DNA of 64,000 bases from Cercophora sp. LCS_1 (Eukaryota > Ascomycota > Sordariomycetes > Sordariales > Lasiosphaeriaceae). Position 1 is the first letter of the stretch. Each line of letters starts with the position of its first letter. Where the stretch lies: NCBI GenBank assembly GCA_036250225.1, contig JAPZLL010000016.1, forward strand, positions 1 to 64,000, read 5' to 3'. The translations under genes and the position numbers were made by a program. The notes under the pieces are model-generated. The model searched no databases. It was not told the DNA's origin and worked only from the letters and a program-made list of their open reading frames with translations. Below are positions 54,148 through 64,000 of the stretch, piece by piece.

Positions 54148-54826
54148 CTTCTTGGTTGTCGTCAACAGAAATATGTGGACGTGGACACAGAGCGGGGTGA
54201 ATTTTGGTTTGGTGGAACGAAATCTCGAGGTAGGTTCAAGAGATTGGTAGGGATCCTCGTGACACGACTGGGGAAGGTGAGAATCGCTGCGCACGGCCTC
54301 AACATGGCAATCCTGGGGTGCAGAAGGAAGGCGCCTCGAATCCGAGGCATCGGAGCCAGTAATCAATCTTGGGATGGAAGGTGACCTCGTGCTTTCCGGC
54401 TATTTTGCTTCCATTCTTGCCATTGCCCGTTTTTATCTTCACCCTGGCCTTCCTACCGTGTTCTCACCTTGATGCAATGCGTGCCAAGAGCTCCGCCACC
54501 ATGACAGACGCAGTCACGCCAAAGCGGCTTCACCGCCAACCATGATTTCACATTTTCAAAAGCAGTCGCTCTCATTGCCCCCCACTTACCCGTCTGTGCC
54601 TGCCTTGTATGGACTTCTTCCAGAAACAGCGCATTTCTGGAGGTTTGGCCTCCTGGTTTCCACCGTTTTGGTACTCCGGATTTTTTTTCTTTATACTTTC
54701 TTTTCTGCGCTTTGGCGAGATACACAGCATCTCCTCAGGAAACATTCAAGCGAATGAAAGGTAGTGATTATTCCTATGTGCGAAATCGAGAAGCTAGCCA
54801 AACCCTCCAAAGCAAGATGTCACGAG
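54148..54826. other. intergenic region
   Basis: 679 bases between the PP2C start and the 3' end of the coiled-coil gene, both on the minus strand. No gene supported. It should carry the PP2C promoter. Confidence 0.4.
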
Positions 54827-57283
54827 TCACCAAACACCCCGATTCCGCCTCCCAACGACCTTCTTCACAAACTTGATCTCCCACTTCTCACCCTCCTGCT
54901 TTTGAACCAAGGTCTCCGGATGCGACCACTCATACCTCTGGCCCCGCGGCTTCACCTCGCACTGCGCAACCAGATTCTCAATCACCCTCATTAGCTGATT
55001 GACCTGGACTTTTTCCACGCACTGCTCGTGGCATCGTCGCGCTGCATCCTCGAGCATCCGTACCTTGTCGTTCATCTGACAGCCGGCATCTTCCATAGTC
55101 TTGATCCGGCCAGTGAGCTGTGCAACAGTCTCCTCGGACACCCTCAACTTGCCGTTCAACTTCATCACTCGCCCTTTCTCCTTGGTCACCTCAATCTTCC
55201 TCGCTTCAATCTCGGCCGTCAATTCGGCCAAGTCTGCCGCTCTGCCGTGCTTCTCATCCTTCAACTTGACGAAGAGCTTCTCTGGGTCGAGCTGGTTCAT
55301 CACTCGCTCTGCTTCCTCGAGGTCTTCTCGCAAGTGTCCGGCTCTCTCCTGCTCCGCCCTTAACCGGCTCTCACACTTGGTGAGCTCCACGCGAGAGTCG
55401 TTCAGGGCACGTCTCAGGCTGGCAACGGAGCTCTTGGAGGTGGCAATCTCCCGCTCCAAGTCCTCGGCCTTCTCACTAAGGGCTAGAGTCTTCCTGTCTG
55501 ACTCCGAGAGCCGCTCGGTGGTGTCGTCCTTGAGGTTGTCAAGAGCAGTATGCAACTCCTTCTGCTTGATGCGCTGCCCGCGGAGCTCTCGGCTGAGGCT
55601 CGTCCGGACGCGTTTTTCCTCATCAAGCTTGTGGCGAAGGGATGCGATGGCTTGCTCCTTGACCTCGCAGTCCGTCTCGAGAGTGGTGATGTGGTCGTTG
55701 GCTTCCGCGAGGGACTTCTGAATCTCCTTGTTGCTGTGGCGGAGATTCCTCTGGTGTGTGGCGGCCGTTGAGAGGTTCGACTTGAGGGTGGCAACCTCCG
55801 AGCGCAGATCATGCTCGGCAGATCGTAAGTTGTCGATGGACTCGGAGAGCCGGCTGGCAGACTGCTGAAGGTCGATCACCTTGTCCTTGAGGACTTGTTC
55901 CGTTCTAGACAGTTTGACATTGGCGGAGCGGGTGTCAGAGAGGAGGGACTGAGCGATGCTGAGCTCGGTGTCGAGGGATGAGGCTCGGGATTTCTCATCG
56001 CGAAGGGAGGCGGTGAGGGTCTGGACCATCTGCTTGGAGGTCTCAACCTCGAGAGTGAGGGAGGTCCTTTCGGCGTTGGCCCTGCCTAGGTCAATGCTGA
56101 GGGTGTACAGGATCTCTTCCTGTTTCTCGAGGGAGTCCCGAGCCTCCTTCATCGAGATGACTGCCTTCTCCTTTTCGGTGGCCAGGGTGAGTATCGTCGT
56201 CTTGCTTTCAGCATTTTCCTTAGCAAGCTCCTCGTTTTGGTCTTGGAGCGGGCTGATTTCTTGCTCAAGTGCCTCCATTTCGAAACGAAGGCGTGCGTTC
56301 TCCGAGGTAAGTAAAGAGATCTTTTCACCCGCTTTGGCGAGCTTGCTGTTGACTTGGTCGACTTCCTCCTTTAGCTCACCGACGGCCGCGAACAAGGCGT
56401 TCTTTTCGTCGACAGCAATGACAAGGGACTCTTCGGCATTGGTCCTTGCGGCTTCAAGACCCGCGGCGTCCTCCTCGAGATTACCGATTCGTTCCGAAAG
56501 GACCTCGTTCTCGGCGGCTCTGGCCTTGGTCTTCTCCATCTGGGCTTCAAAGGCGTCCCTGAGTTGGATGTTGTCGTTGCTCAACCTGTCCCGGGAGGCG
56601 TGAAGTTCCTCATTCTCCGACTCGAGGGCTTCTCTCTGTCCGTCCAGCTCAGCCTTCTCGGTGTCGACAAGGTCCTTTTGGCGTTGGAGTTCGGCCTTCT
56701 CAGCCTCAAGGAGGTTCCTCTGCCCCTCAAGAGCTGTCTTCTCGGCCTGGAGAGCCTCGTAAGATTGCCCAATGTCGTTGAGTTTAGTTGTAAACTGAGT
56801 CTTCTCCTTTTCCCAGGTTGATGCGTTGTGGTTGGCAGCTTCGAGGTCATTCTGAAGAACAGATACGGTCTCGCGGGCAGCTTTGAGGTCATTCTCAAGG
56901 GCGAAAAGTCGTTCCTTGGCGTCGCCAGAGTCGTTGCCGAGGGTGTCTAGTTGTTGTTGCAGAGTGGATCGTTCCTGAGCGGCCGCCTGGGCTTCGGCTT
57001 CGAGCGATGTAATCTGATGGGCGAGACTCGTTTTCTCATCAACTGACTGTTTCTTGATGTCGGAATTCTCTTTTTCGAGCGACTTCTTTTCTTCTTCCAA
57101 CTTGCGGAGAGACTCGAGGAGCTCATGGTATTTCTGACTGAGGGCAGCCCGAGCTTCGTTCTCGCCGTTTGTCCTCCGGGTGCCCTTTCTCCTCGGTGCT
57201 GGGCCAACGGTGTCACGGAATGCTGGGTGACGGGGTGATCCCGGAGGAACGTCGAAGTCTTCGCTGGAGTTGGAGGCGCTCAT
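54827..57283 (-). CDS. long coiled-coil protein (818 aa), unknown function
   Basis: Single exon from the ATG at 57283 (MSASNSSEDFDVPPGSPRHP). After a short, disordered, phosphorylatable N-terminus (S/T-P motifs, basic RRKGTRR), nearly the whole protein from ~40 to ~760 is continuous coiled coil. It is rich in E, K, L, Q, with heptads of the LEEEKKSLEKEN and LEAEKAELQRQKDL type, and shows loose internal repetition. The C-terminus is non-coiled: basic QMNDKVRMLEDAARRCHEQC, a hydrophobic NQLMRVIENLVAQCEV, and a Trp-containing W-E-I-K tail. Such proteins act as scaffolds, tethers or motor-associated rods, e.g. at spindle pole, Golgi or septa. Sequence alone cannot choose. Long open frames on the opposite strand (e.g. 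55956-56603) are codon-bias shadows of the E/K/L-rich coding. Confidence 0.85.
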   Translation of the reverse strand: MSASNSSEDFDVPPGSPRHPAFRDTVGPAPRRKGTRRTNGENEARAALSQKYHELLESLRKLEEEKKSLEKENSDIKKQSVDEKTSLAHQITSLEAEAQAAAQERSTLQQQLDTLGNDSGDAKERLFALENDLKAARETVSVLQNDLEAANHNASTWEKEKTQFTTKLNDIGQSYEALQAEKTALEGQRNLLEAEKAELQRQKDLVDTEKAELDGQREALESENEELHASRDRLSNDNIQLRDAFEAQMEKTKARAAENEVLSERIGNLEEDAAGLEAARTNAEESLVIAVDEKNALFAAVGELKEEVDQVNSKLAKAGEKISLLTSENARLRFEMEALEQEISPLQDQNEELAKENAESKTTILTLATEKEKAVISMKEARDSLEKQEEILYTLSIDLGRANAERTSLTLEVETSKQMVQTLTASLRDEKSRASSLDTELSIAQSLLSDTRSANVKLSRTEQVLKDKVIDLQQSASRLSESIDNLRSAEHDLRSEVATLKSNLSTAATHQRNLRHSNKEIQKSLAEANDHITTLETDCEVKEQAIASLRHKLDEEKRVRTSLSRELRGQRIKQKELHTALDNLKDDTTERLSESDRKTLALSEKAEDLEREIATSKSSVASLRRALNDSRVELTKCESRLRAEQERAGHLREDLEEAERVMNQLDPEKLFVKLKDEKHGRAADLAELTAEIEARKIEVTKEKGRVMKLNGKLRVSEETVAQLTGRIKTMEDAGCQMNDKVRMLEDAARRCHEQCVEKVQVNQLMRVIENLVAQCEVKPRGQRYEWSHPETLVQKQEGEKWEIKFVKKVVGRRNRGVW

Positions 57284-58555
57284 TTTGAGAGTGTTGTGGA
57301 GATAGGTGAGTTGAAACTGGAGAGAGGTGTGTGATGCGGGAAGGTTGCCGGTGTGGGAGTGATGATGGCTCAAGGAGTGTGAAGGCAGAGAGCTTGTTGG
57401 AAAGAAGTGAAGCAACGCCTAGACGACGATTCCCAGAATATTTATCTCTGGAGATCAGACTTGATACACCATCTGAAGTTGGGCAAGGGGAGCAGAGCCT
57501 CACAATCAACAGCACCGCACAGCCACTCTGGACGCTTTGTCAGGCAAGCCAAAGGCATCTTGGCCTCGTTGGGTCGAGATGTGAGGCACCCAGTCGTCAC
57601 ACGCACGCCTACAAATTCCTGCAGCATCCACGGCCAATTGAACATCGTGTTCTTTCTCGGTGAGTGGTTTGGCAATGGATCTGTCACTCTCCTCCAGTAG
57701 CGGTTTATCTTAACCGCTGACGTTCCTGAGTTTTCATCGGAAACGGCGTCTATCGACTGTCTCGAGTTCCTTGGCCACAGCGAGGACCAACGCCCAACGA
57801 GGCTCATCGAGCCGTTGAGCGCCATGCTGATGACCACGTCGACAAGTTCGAGAACTCTCCTACATGAAGCTTCCGGGCTGTGTCCAGTTGCCAACGAGAC
57901 GGTGACTCAGAGCCCAGCCAATTGGGCGCCCATATGGTTTCACTCTGCAGTCGGCAGGTCGACTTCTCCGGCGATTTTCAGCGAGTCAAAATGTTGCCGC
58001 GCTCTTCTCGGCCCCAGGTTGGTCGCGGTCTGGATGGGCATTCCATGATTTGGTTCAACACTGTCACACGAAACAATGCCCACATGTGCGCAAAAGGTCC
58101 CGTGCTCATTCGACGTCGGGTCGGGTTGGTTCATCGGGAATACATGTTTTGAGCCCTGCCTGCTGGAGTGATCGGGCACTGATTGAAGTCGGAGAGCAAG
58201 ACACAAGCCGACCCCGCGCGCCGTTATCGTCGGCCGGCAATTCGGCAGATAACTCGCAGCGCCGTGATACGCGGGGACTGGGATAGAACCCAAGACTGTG
58301 GGTTTAGTCGGAGATAGTGACAAAAACTCGGCCACATGTCACGCAGATGGCCAGCACCCGGTCCTGTCCGTATCTTATCATCATTCCGGATCTGGGGAAG
58401 GACTCCGACGGAGTGGATCGGGTCCCTTGACAACCTATGCCAAGAGTCAGGGGGCACCCCTGGTGATGCCAACGGCGTTTGGCGGGTATATAAACACGCC
58501 ACAAACAAACAGTCCTGCATCCAATCTTCTTTCGAGATTCAAACCATCAAACACC
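57284..58555. other. divergent intergenic region
   Basis: 1272 bases between the coiled-coil gene and the deaminase gene starts. No gene supported. It includes the deaminase TATA box near its right end. Confidence 0.4.
58488..58495 (+). promoter_or_regulatory. TATA box of the secreted deaminase gene
   Basis: TATATAAA lies 61 bases upstream of the deaminase ATG (context GGCGGGTATATAAACACGCC), a strong consensus match. It suggests regulated, possibly high, expression. Confidence 0.65.
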
Positions 58556-59319
58556 ATGGCGAGGCTTTCTCAGCTCATGGTCCTCGCGACCAGTCTTCTC
58601 AGTCTCGGCAACGCGCATCCCCACAGCCACCACGATGAGAAGCGCTCCGTCACCCAAGTCCCGCTGGGCGATCCCAAGCTGACCATCAACGGTATCCCCT
58701 TTTCCACTCGCGCGCACTGGATGCGCCAAGCCAATCTCGCCCTCAACGCACCCTGTCCCTTTGCAGCCTTTGGCAGTGTCGTCGTCAACCACACGGCAAC
58801 GCCCGGCCTCGGAACCCTCGTCTGCACCGGCGCCAACTCCAACAGCGCCACGGGAAATCCCACCCTGCATGGTATGTTCTCTCACCGCCACACAGTCACG
58901 AAACTAACAGGAGATAAACAGGAGAAATGGCCGCCATCAACAACTGCTCTGCCATCTTGACGGACCCCAACGGTCCCTACAAGCTCAAGCCCTCGCAAGC
59001 ACTAGCTGCGTTCGCCGACCTGACGCTCTACACCAACGCCGAGAGCTGCCCGATGTGCGCGTCGGCGATCCGCTGGGCTGGGTTCAAGGAGTATGTCTAC
59101 GGTACGAGCATCGACACGCTCATCCAAAAGGGGTGGGGCCAGATTCGGATCTCCTCGGTCGATATCGTGGCGCAGAGCTTTGATCTCGGCAAGCCGACAC
59201 GATTAATTGGGGAGGTCTTGACTGAGGAGACGGATCCCTATTTCTTGTGGCAGTATGATCCCGAGTATGCGTGTCCGCAGGGGTGTGGGAGGGTGAATGG
59301 GACGTGCAGGGCGGTGTGA
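58556..59319 (+). CDS. secreted zinc-dependent cytidine/deoxycytidylate (CDA) family deaminase
   Basis: Two exons, 58556-58871 and 58922-59319 (50-nt intron; GTATGT, CTAAC, ACAG, phase 1), give 237 aa. A signal peptide (LSQLMVLATSLLSLGNA) is followed by a His-rich HPHSHHDEKR propeptide-like segment. The deaminase fold includes HWMRQANLALNAPCPFAAFGSVVV, then the zinc motif HGEMAAI, created exactly by the splice. The second motif is LYTNAESCPMCASAI (PCxxC type with Ser before Cys), and GTSIDTLIQKGWGQI follows. The C-terminal Cys cluster (ACPQGCGRVNGTC) suggests extracellular disulfides. The family includes guanine and tRNA-adenosine (TadA-like) deaminases and cytosine deaminases; HGE rather than HAE with SCPMC fits the nucleobase/TadA-like branch. 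Extracellular location is unusual for such enzymes. The natural substrate is unknown. Confidence 0.9.
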
Positions 59320-59836
59320 GGTGGCATTGCATGATACTTGGGTGTGTAATGGTCCATAATTGAGCGAGATTCTTCGTCGTACGGAAACTTTGGCATAATT
59401 ACCTACGGTCGGTTGTCTTGGAGGTTTGCTTTTCACACACGCCCTTTCGTTCTCAACGCACCACTCCCATCCATAACCGTGGCCCTCCATGAGCGCCAGC
59501 CCTAAATAACGTCAGCTATCATCACGGTTTGGCCTCCGTCCGTTTCGAAAAGGCATTAAGATTACCAAATTGGCAGACTAAAGTCCAAACAACGCCCGAT
59601 CAAAAAGAAAGCGACACCAGGAACATCAATACTACCTAACGCAGTCAGCATGGTAGCAGCGGTGTTCCAACGGAATGCAGAGGCTTTGGCGGGCCAGCGT
59701 TATGAATGGGAGTAGTGTGCCACAAGTGAAAATTGGGTGTGCGAAAAGAAAAGGAGATCTCTTTATTGACGCTAAACACACTATGAAGTATTCCGCTGTA
59801 TCTGTCTCGAGTGATCCCACCCCGCGCCAACTCCGG
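59320..59836. other. convergent intergenic region
   Basis: 517 bases between the deaminase stop and the RING/IBR gene 3' end. No gene recognised. Confidence 0.4.
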
Positions 59837-61640
59837 TCACTCCCAAAATATCCTTGTTTTGCAGCGACACTCTGCCACGTTGCAGCCTCCATCTCTCACG
59901 ACCAAGCCGCCACACGATCGGCATTCCTTGTAGTTCGGATCCTCCATGAGCTGTCGAAATACGGGATCATCCTCGGCCGTCACAATACAGCTCTCGTCGC
60001 CGTGGGAGAAACCGCACGCCCCGCAAAAAAACACCGCGCACCCTTGGCAGCCAAAGTACACGGGCGATTTGGACCGCCTAGGTTGAAGCCGATGGATGTG
60101 GTCGCAGTTATGTGTTCGACAAATTAGAAGCGAGGAGTTGTTGTGGACGTGTGCACGCAAAGCCCGTCGCAGAAGTGTCTCAAACGCCACAACGGGTATG
60201 ATGTCTCTCAATTCTTCCAACGACAAGACTTCTCTGCAATTGTTGGCCCAGCACCGGATAACCCCTTCAGTACTGTCCACCCCGTTGATAGTACACATGT
60301 TGAGGAAACAGGCTTCGCAATACGTGTGTCGACACCTGGTAGTCACTTTAGTAGGGGATACAATCTCAGGCGGGCAGGCGTAGAGCATGCAGTCCCCAGA
60401 GTTAGTAGGGTTGTTGGCCATCGTAGGCATCCAACCAGCCGTGCGAAAGAGAAGTTCAAGCTTGTCGTCCACTCTAAAGAGTGGGGGTTTGGACTGGTCA
60501 GGGGTTTGCTCCCCCTTCTGGTATCGCTGAAGACGCGATGCGAGTTTTTCCCTGAATAGGAGAAAATCGCCCTGATGCTGATCGATGGTTCGGGATGCAG
60601 GGCTATCGTCGTGTGCGAAGTCGGGTATCCAGGCAAGGGCGGGACGAACCTCGGACGTCACAACCGCAGGCGCGGCGGCTATCAAGCTCGCTAAGTTGTT
60701 TTTGTGGTCAACTAGACGGTCTCTGTCGTAGCCATCCATCACTATGCGACCTTCAGGAATCCTCAAATCCATCAAGTCATCCGACGGTATCAGCTCATTG
60801 TCTCTATACCAGTAAATTATCGGTTCCAAAACTGTGGCGATCCGTTCCGGAACGTCGAATGTCGCTTGGTAATGCACCTGGACGAGTTGTGGAGGGTGGA
60901 CCCCCAGTTCTTCCCATCGCTTCTTCTCCTGGAGTTTTTGGAACGCTGCGGGCACATCGCTGCCTCGATATTCGCCCTCTGCTCTGACCCCAAACACGTA
61001 TTTGCGTGGATTTTTTTCCCTCTTCTCCGGTTTCGACGTAATGTCGGATCAACGGGTCCTTGAGCTTCCCTGGTGTGGCCTTCTCCATCAATCTTTTTGG
61101 TACTGAACGCCCGAAATAGTCGAGGCCCCTAAGCTCGATAACCTTCTTCAATTGCTTCTCGTATGAATCTTCAAGTCTCACAGGATCTTCAAGTCCCTCG
61201 ACACCTTCAAGTTCCAGGAGATCTTCAACTCTCACGAGATCTTCAAGTCCCTTGAGACCTTCAACCCCCCGGATGAGGTAATATGCCACGTGCAATATAT
61301 TCTCGTCCCCACGACGGTGTTGAACTCGATGCTGCGGAAATGAAGAGGAGACGCAAGCACACGGTCGGCTGGAGGTAGAGGGTCGGTCGGGTTCTCCAAA
61401 AGTCTCATGAAATCTGCGTCATCTCCTAGCTTGGGGGGGCAGGTCAGGTTGGCTGTCCATACTCGAACTGCCATATTGTCTTCGAATGCGACTACTGTGC
61501 CGTTGGAGATGCGTACAAGGCGTGGACGGTGAGGAGCCTGCCCGCTGGGGGGATTCTCGCCTGCTGCAATAGTCGGGTTATCTGTGAATTAAAAAAACGG
61601 ACGTTTGTCGCATCTTGCACCTACCACTAGACTGTGCCAT
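59837..61640 (-). pseudogene. RING-IBR (RBR-type) ubiquitin ligase-like gene with two frameshifts
   Basis: Starts at 61640 with a 16-nt first exon and a 43-nt intron (61582-61624). The frame then runs TIAAGENPPS..RPRLVRISNGTVVAFEDNMAVRVW. It breaks at a C4 run, 61307-61310: one extra base restores VVGDENILHVAYYLIRGV. It breaks again at a T7 run, 61011-61017: one base less restores GKNPRKYVFGVRAEGEYRGSDVP. The C-terminal half is Cys/His-rich: YACPPEIVSPTKVTTRCRHTYCEACFLNMC (RING1-like), then CR-T-HNCDHIH, YFGCQGCAVFFCGACGFSHGDESC (IBR), and YKECRSCGGLVVRDGGCNVAECRC (RING2-like, with its Cys). RING2 ends early at a stop after RIFWE. RBR proteins pass ubiquitin through a RING2 cysteine. The frameshifts are either real decay or homopolymer sequencing errors. 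Confidence 0.65.
61165..61262 (-). repeat. imperfect ACTTGAAGATC tandem repeat in the RBR gene
   Basis: The minus strand repeats a ~15-nt (G/A)CTTGAAGATCTC-like unit about six times, encoding Leu-Glu-Asp/Gly-Leu-rich repeats (GLEDLVRVEDLLELEGVEGL). It lies between the two frameshift points and suggests local slippage. Confidence 0.6.
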
Positions 61641-62981
61641 CGAGGGATATCCAATGACCAAGGTGGTTGGTGATGCGGGGTTGAGGATGGTGAGGATGTT
61701 GGAAGAAGTGCAGGTGGGAAATCTGGGGCCTCGAGTCCCATACCCCTGCAGAAGATTTCCTGGGGAGAGATGTTCCTTCCGAACAAAGGGGTTGCCCGAA
61801 GTTCCAGCACATCTGGGCATGGACTTCTAACAAGTCCCTGACAAAATAAGCAGCACACACAAACGGATCAAGGGATATTCATCCATTAAAAAGGGGTAAC
61901 CCAACATATCAATGCACCGCTCGACAGTTCAATGATTTGCGATACCTCAAAAAATGGCATTAGGCTTTCTGTTGGCACCTGTCAAGATTCGAAGCACCTA
62001 TTCAGGTCACTTGAAGAGGCCTCAACTCGATTCAGGGTGGTGACTTTTTTGTCCCCAACTTGCCCTGGCCCAGGTTCCGCCCACGCCAACCCAAGCGGTA
62101 GGATCATTTCCAATAAGCGTTGGTTTATTACCATATTATTACCATATTATCCCTGAAGCATTTTTGGAGTGCTTGAACTACTCTCTATTAGCGGTTGTGG
62201 TGGCCGCAACTATTGCTGAATTCGCCAAGCCGCCTTCCTATCGCCCGCTTCCTGCACCACCCCAACACATTTGCAGGAAGGGGCAGTGGGCTAGATACAA
62301 GCCAAGTTTCAACCCAGACGAGCGTTGCTGGGTGCGTCGAGGAGATGGCGGAAAGCGAAACCAAGCTGCCGCTCTCCGATCGCTTGGCACGCGGTGAAGA
62401 GATCGGATGGACTGGTAGGTCTCAGCCAAACTCCACGCTTGATCAGTGCCCGACCAACGCGCCATCTCTCCGTGAACCCGGTCGGAATCCTTGATGGCCA
62501 CGCAACAAACATCCAAGGCTGCGAATCCCAAGAGAATATCCGGATATCATGTGCCGACGTTGCGTTTCACATTGCCTCGGAGAGACGATGTCACCACGCG
62601 TCGCTACGTCAAGTCGTGGCGCCCAGATGCTGTGACCTTCCGAATAGTGCGGCTCTGAGCAATGCGGCGCGAGGTTACCGCCGTGGGGACACAATGTCGT
62701 TACCGAGCGCACGACGAGCGACTCGATTTACCCGGTAGCCTCATTCCGGGGCGCGCCCAGGCTCAAAACGTAAGGCAGCATCATGCTGGGTAGCAATCAA
62801 TTTCTCGGGAGCCCGGAATCGGTAGTGGTTCCGAACTCTTTCCTTGCAGTTGAAGCCCAGCGCCCATCAATGTATATTAACCTCCCGTAGCAGCCCGTAC
62901 CCATGGGATTCTCTATCCTCTTGGCGCCATTTATCAATATTCGAGGTCGCTTTGCATTTCGGACTGCACGTGCCCGACATC
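61641..62981. other. intergenic region
   Basis: 1341 bases between divergent RBR-like and esterase genes. Several short frames on both strands, none with a family signal. No repeat recognised. Confidence 0.35.
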
Positions 62982-63947
62982 ATGGCAAGACTTGTCAGCA
63001 TATTGGCGGTGCTCTGTAGCACCTTCCTTGCGGCCCCAGCCCAGGCGCAGCAAAACCCGCTCAAGCTCATCCCGACTTGCCACTGGGGCCCCCAGAGTAA
63101 TCCCAACAAGTTGGAGTTGCAGGTCTATGAGCCGAAAAATATCGCCGTAAAGCCAGCAGTCATTCTTGCAGTATGGACCCCCCTCCACGCCCCTGTAACG
63201 AAAGCCAAAAGACGCTAACAAGGGTTGCAGCTTCACTTTTGTGGAGGAACGGGTCCGCTGTACTCCTCAACCACAAAGTACAACCAACTAGCCGACTCCA
63301 AGGGTTTCGTTGTGCTGTACCCCAGCTCGCAAAAGGACAACAACTGCTGGGACGTCGCCAGCGTCAAGACGCTGACACACGAGGGGGGTGGCGACAGCAC
63401 CAGCCTCGCCAGCATGGTCAAGTGGGCGGTCAGGACTTACAACGCCGACCCAGCAAAAGTCTTTGTCACTGGAACCTCATCGGGATGCATGATGTCCAAC
63501 GTCATGGTTGCGACCTACCCGGATCTGTTCGCCGCCATGTCTTGCTACTCGGGCGTCTCGGCCGGTTGCTTGGCGGGTTCGCCGGGCTCCAGCCCGCAGA
63601 CTGCCGACCCAACGTGTGCAAACGGGCAAAACACCAAGACCGGATCCGAGTGGGCGGCTCTCGCTCGCTCTATGCGCCCCGACTACACTGGCTTTTACCC
63701 ACGCATCCAGACCTTCCACGGCGATGCCGACTTTTTCGTCCACTACGCAAACCTCAACGAGCAACTGAAGCAATGGTCGACCATCCATGCGGTTAGTTTC
63801 ACGGGGAACCAGACAAACACGCCCCAGAATGGGTATACCAAGATGGTTTATGGCGATGGCACAAAGTTGGTTGGGTACTCGGCGAAGGGCGTGGGCCATG
63901 TTGTGCCCGCGCAGGAGCAGACTGATATGGAATGGTTTGGCCTTTGA
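62982..63947 (+). CDS. secreted CE1 / PHB-depolymerase family esterase (acetylxylan or feruloyl esterase)
   Basis: Two exons, 62982-63170 and 63231-63947 (60-nt intron; GTATGG, GCTAACA, GCAG, phase 0), give 301 aa. A signal peptide (VSILAVLCSTFLAAPAQA) is followed by the esterase fold: NPNKLELQVYEPKN, AVILALHFCGGTG (oxyanion region, restored by the splice), YNQLADSKGFVVLYPSS and NCWDV. The nucleophile elbow is VFVTGTSSGCMMSNVMVATYPD. The probable acid is in FHGDADFFVHYANLNEQLKQW, and the catalytic His in AKGVGHVVPAQEQTDMEWFGL. No carbohydrate-binding module is attached. Such enzymes remove acetyl or feruloyl groups from xylan outside the cell. Which ester is cut is not decided by sequence. 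The stop lies 53 bases from the window end. Confidence 0.93.
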
Positions 63948-64000
63948 TTATCGAATCGGTTTCCTTTTTTCATTGTATATATTCACAAACTCTCGGACGA

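Noticed and set aside
55956..56603. Long plus-strand frame inside the coiled-coil gene
   Set aside because: Shadow of E/K/L-rich coding on the other strand; Ser-rich with no domain.

Overview
The window reads as a filamentous ascomycete chromosome segment (Pezizomycotina, most like Sordariomycetes; genus not determinable). Evidence: genes are split by short 43-123 nt introns with GT..AG borders and CTAAC/CTGAC branch sites; gene families are typically fungal (HET, CFEM, DUF4360, GH16 with a membrane anchor, BTB with Lys/Glu-Pro tails); and the left edge holds an AT-rich, stop-riddled Ty3/gypsy element that looks RIP-mutated. No tRNA, rRNA or CRISPR was found.

Layout. 1-3.2 kb: decayed chromodomain gypsy element, a putative LTR, and a truncated SF1 helicase fragment. 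3.3-11 kb: a multi-pass membrane protein (-), a CFEM-type secreted/anchored protein (+), a type I membrane protein (+), an EXPERA-domain protein (-) divergent from a DUF2235 hydrolase (+). 11.3-19.1 kb: two large HET-domain genes on the minus strand, the first a HET-ankyrin-ZZ fusion. 19.4-24 kb: anchored GH16 glucanase (-) and a BTB protein (+). 26-39.7 kb: ankyrin protein (+), DUF4360 secreted protein (+), a zinc-finger/subtilisin protein (-) divergent from a DUF7580 protein (+), and a third HET protein (-). 40.7-47.8 kb: atypical SDR (-), alpha/beta hydrolase (-), AAA ATPase (-), APH-type phosphotransferase (+). 50.6-57.3 kb: conserved housekeeping genes (guanylate kinase, mitochondrial PP2C, long coiled-coil protein). 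58.5-64 kb: secreted deaminase (+), frameshifted RING/IBR gene (-), CE1-type esterase (+).

The most notable theme is that about 28 kb (11.3-39.7 kb) carries six genes of the fungal self/non-self or NLR-like repertoire: three HET proteins, one ankyrin protein, and a head-to-head pair of a zinc-finger subtilisin and a DUF7580 protein sharing a 358 bp promoter. I infer that the pair may work as a two-gene sensor/protease unit. The sequence shows only architecture and arrangement, not function. Several genes carry defects or oddities: an in-frame TGA in the CFEM gene, two homopolymer frameshifts in the RBR gene, a GC-AG intron in GH16, an in-frame 48-nt intron in a HET gene, and altered catalytic motifs in the SDR and APH proteins.
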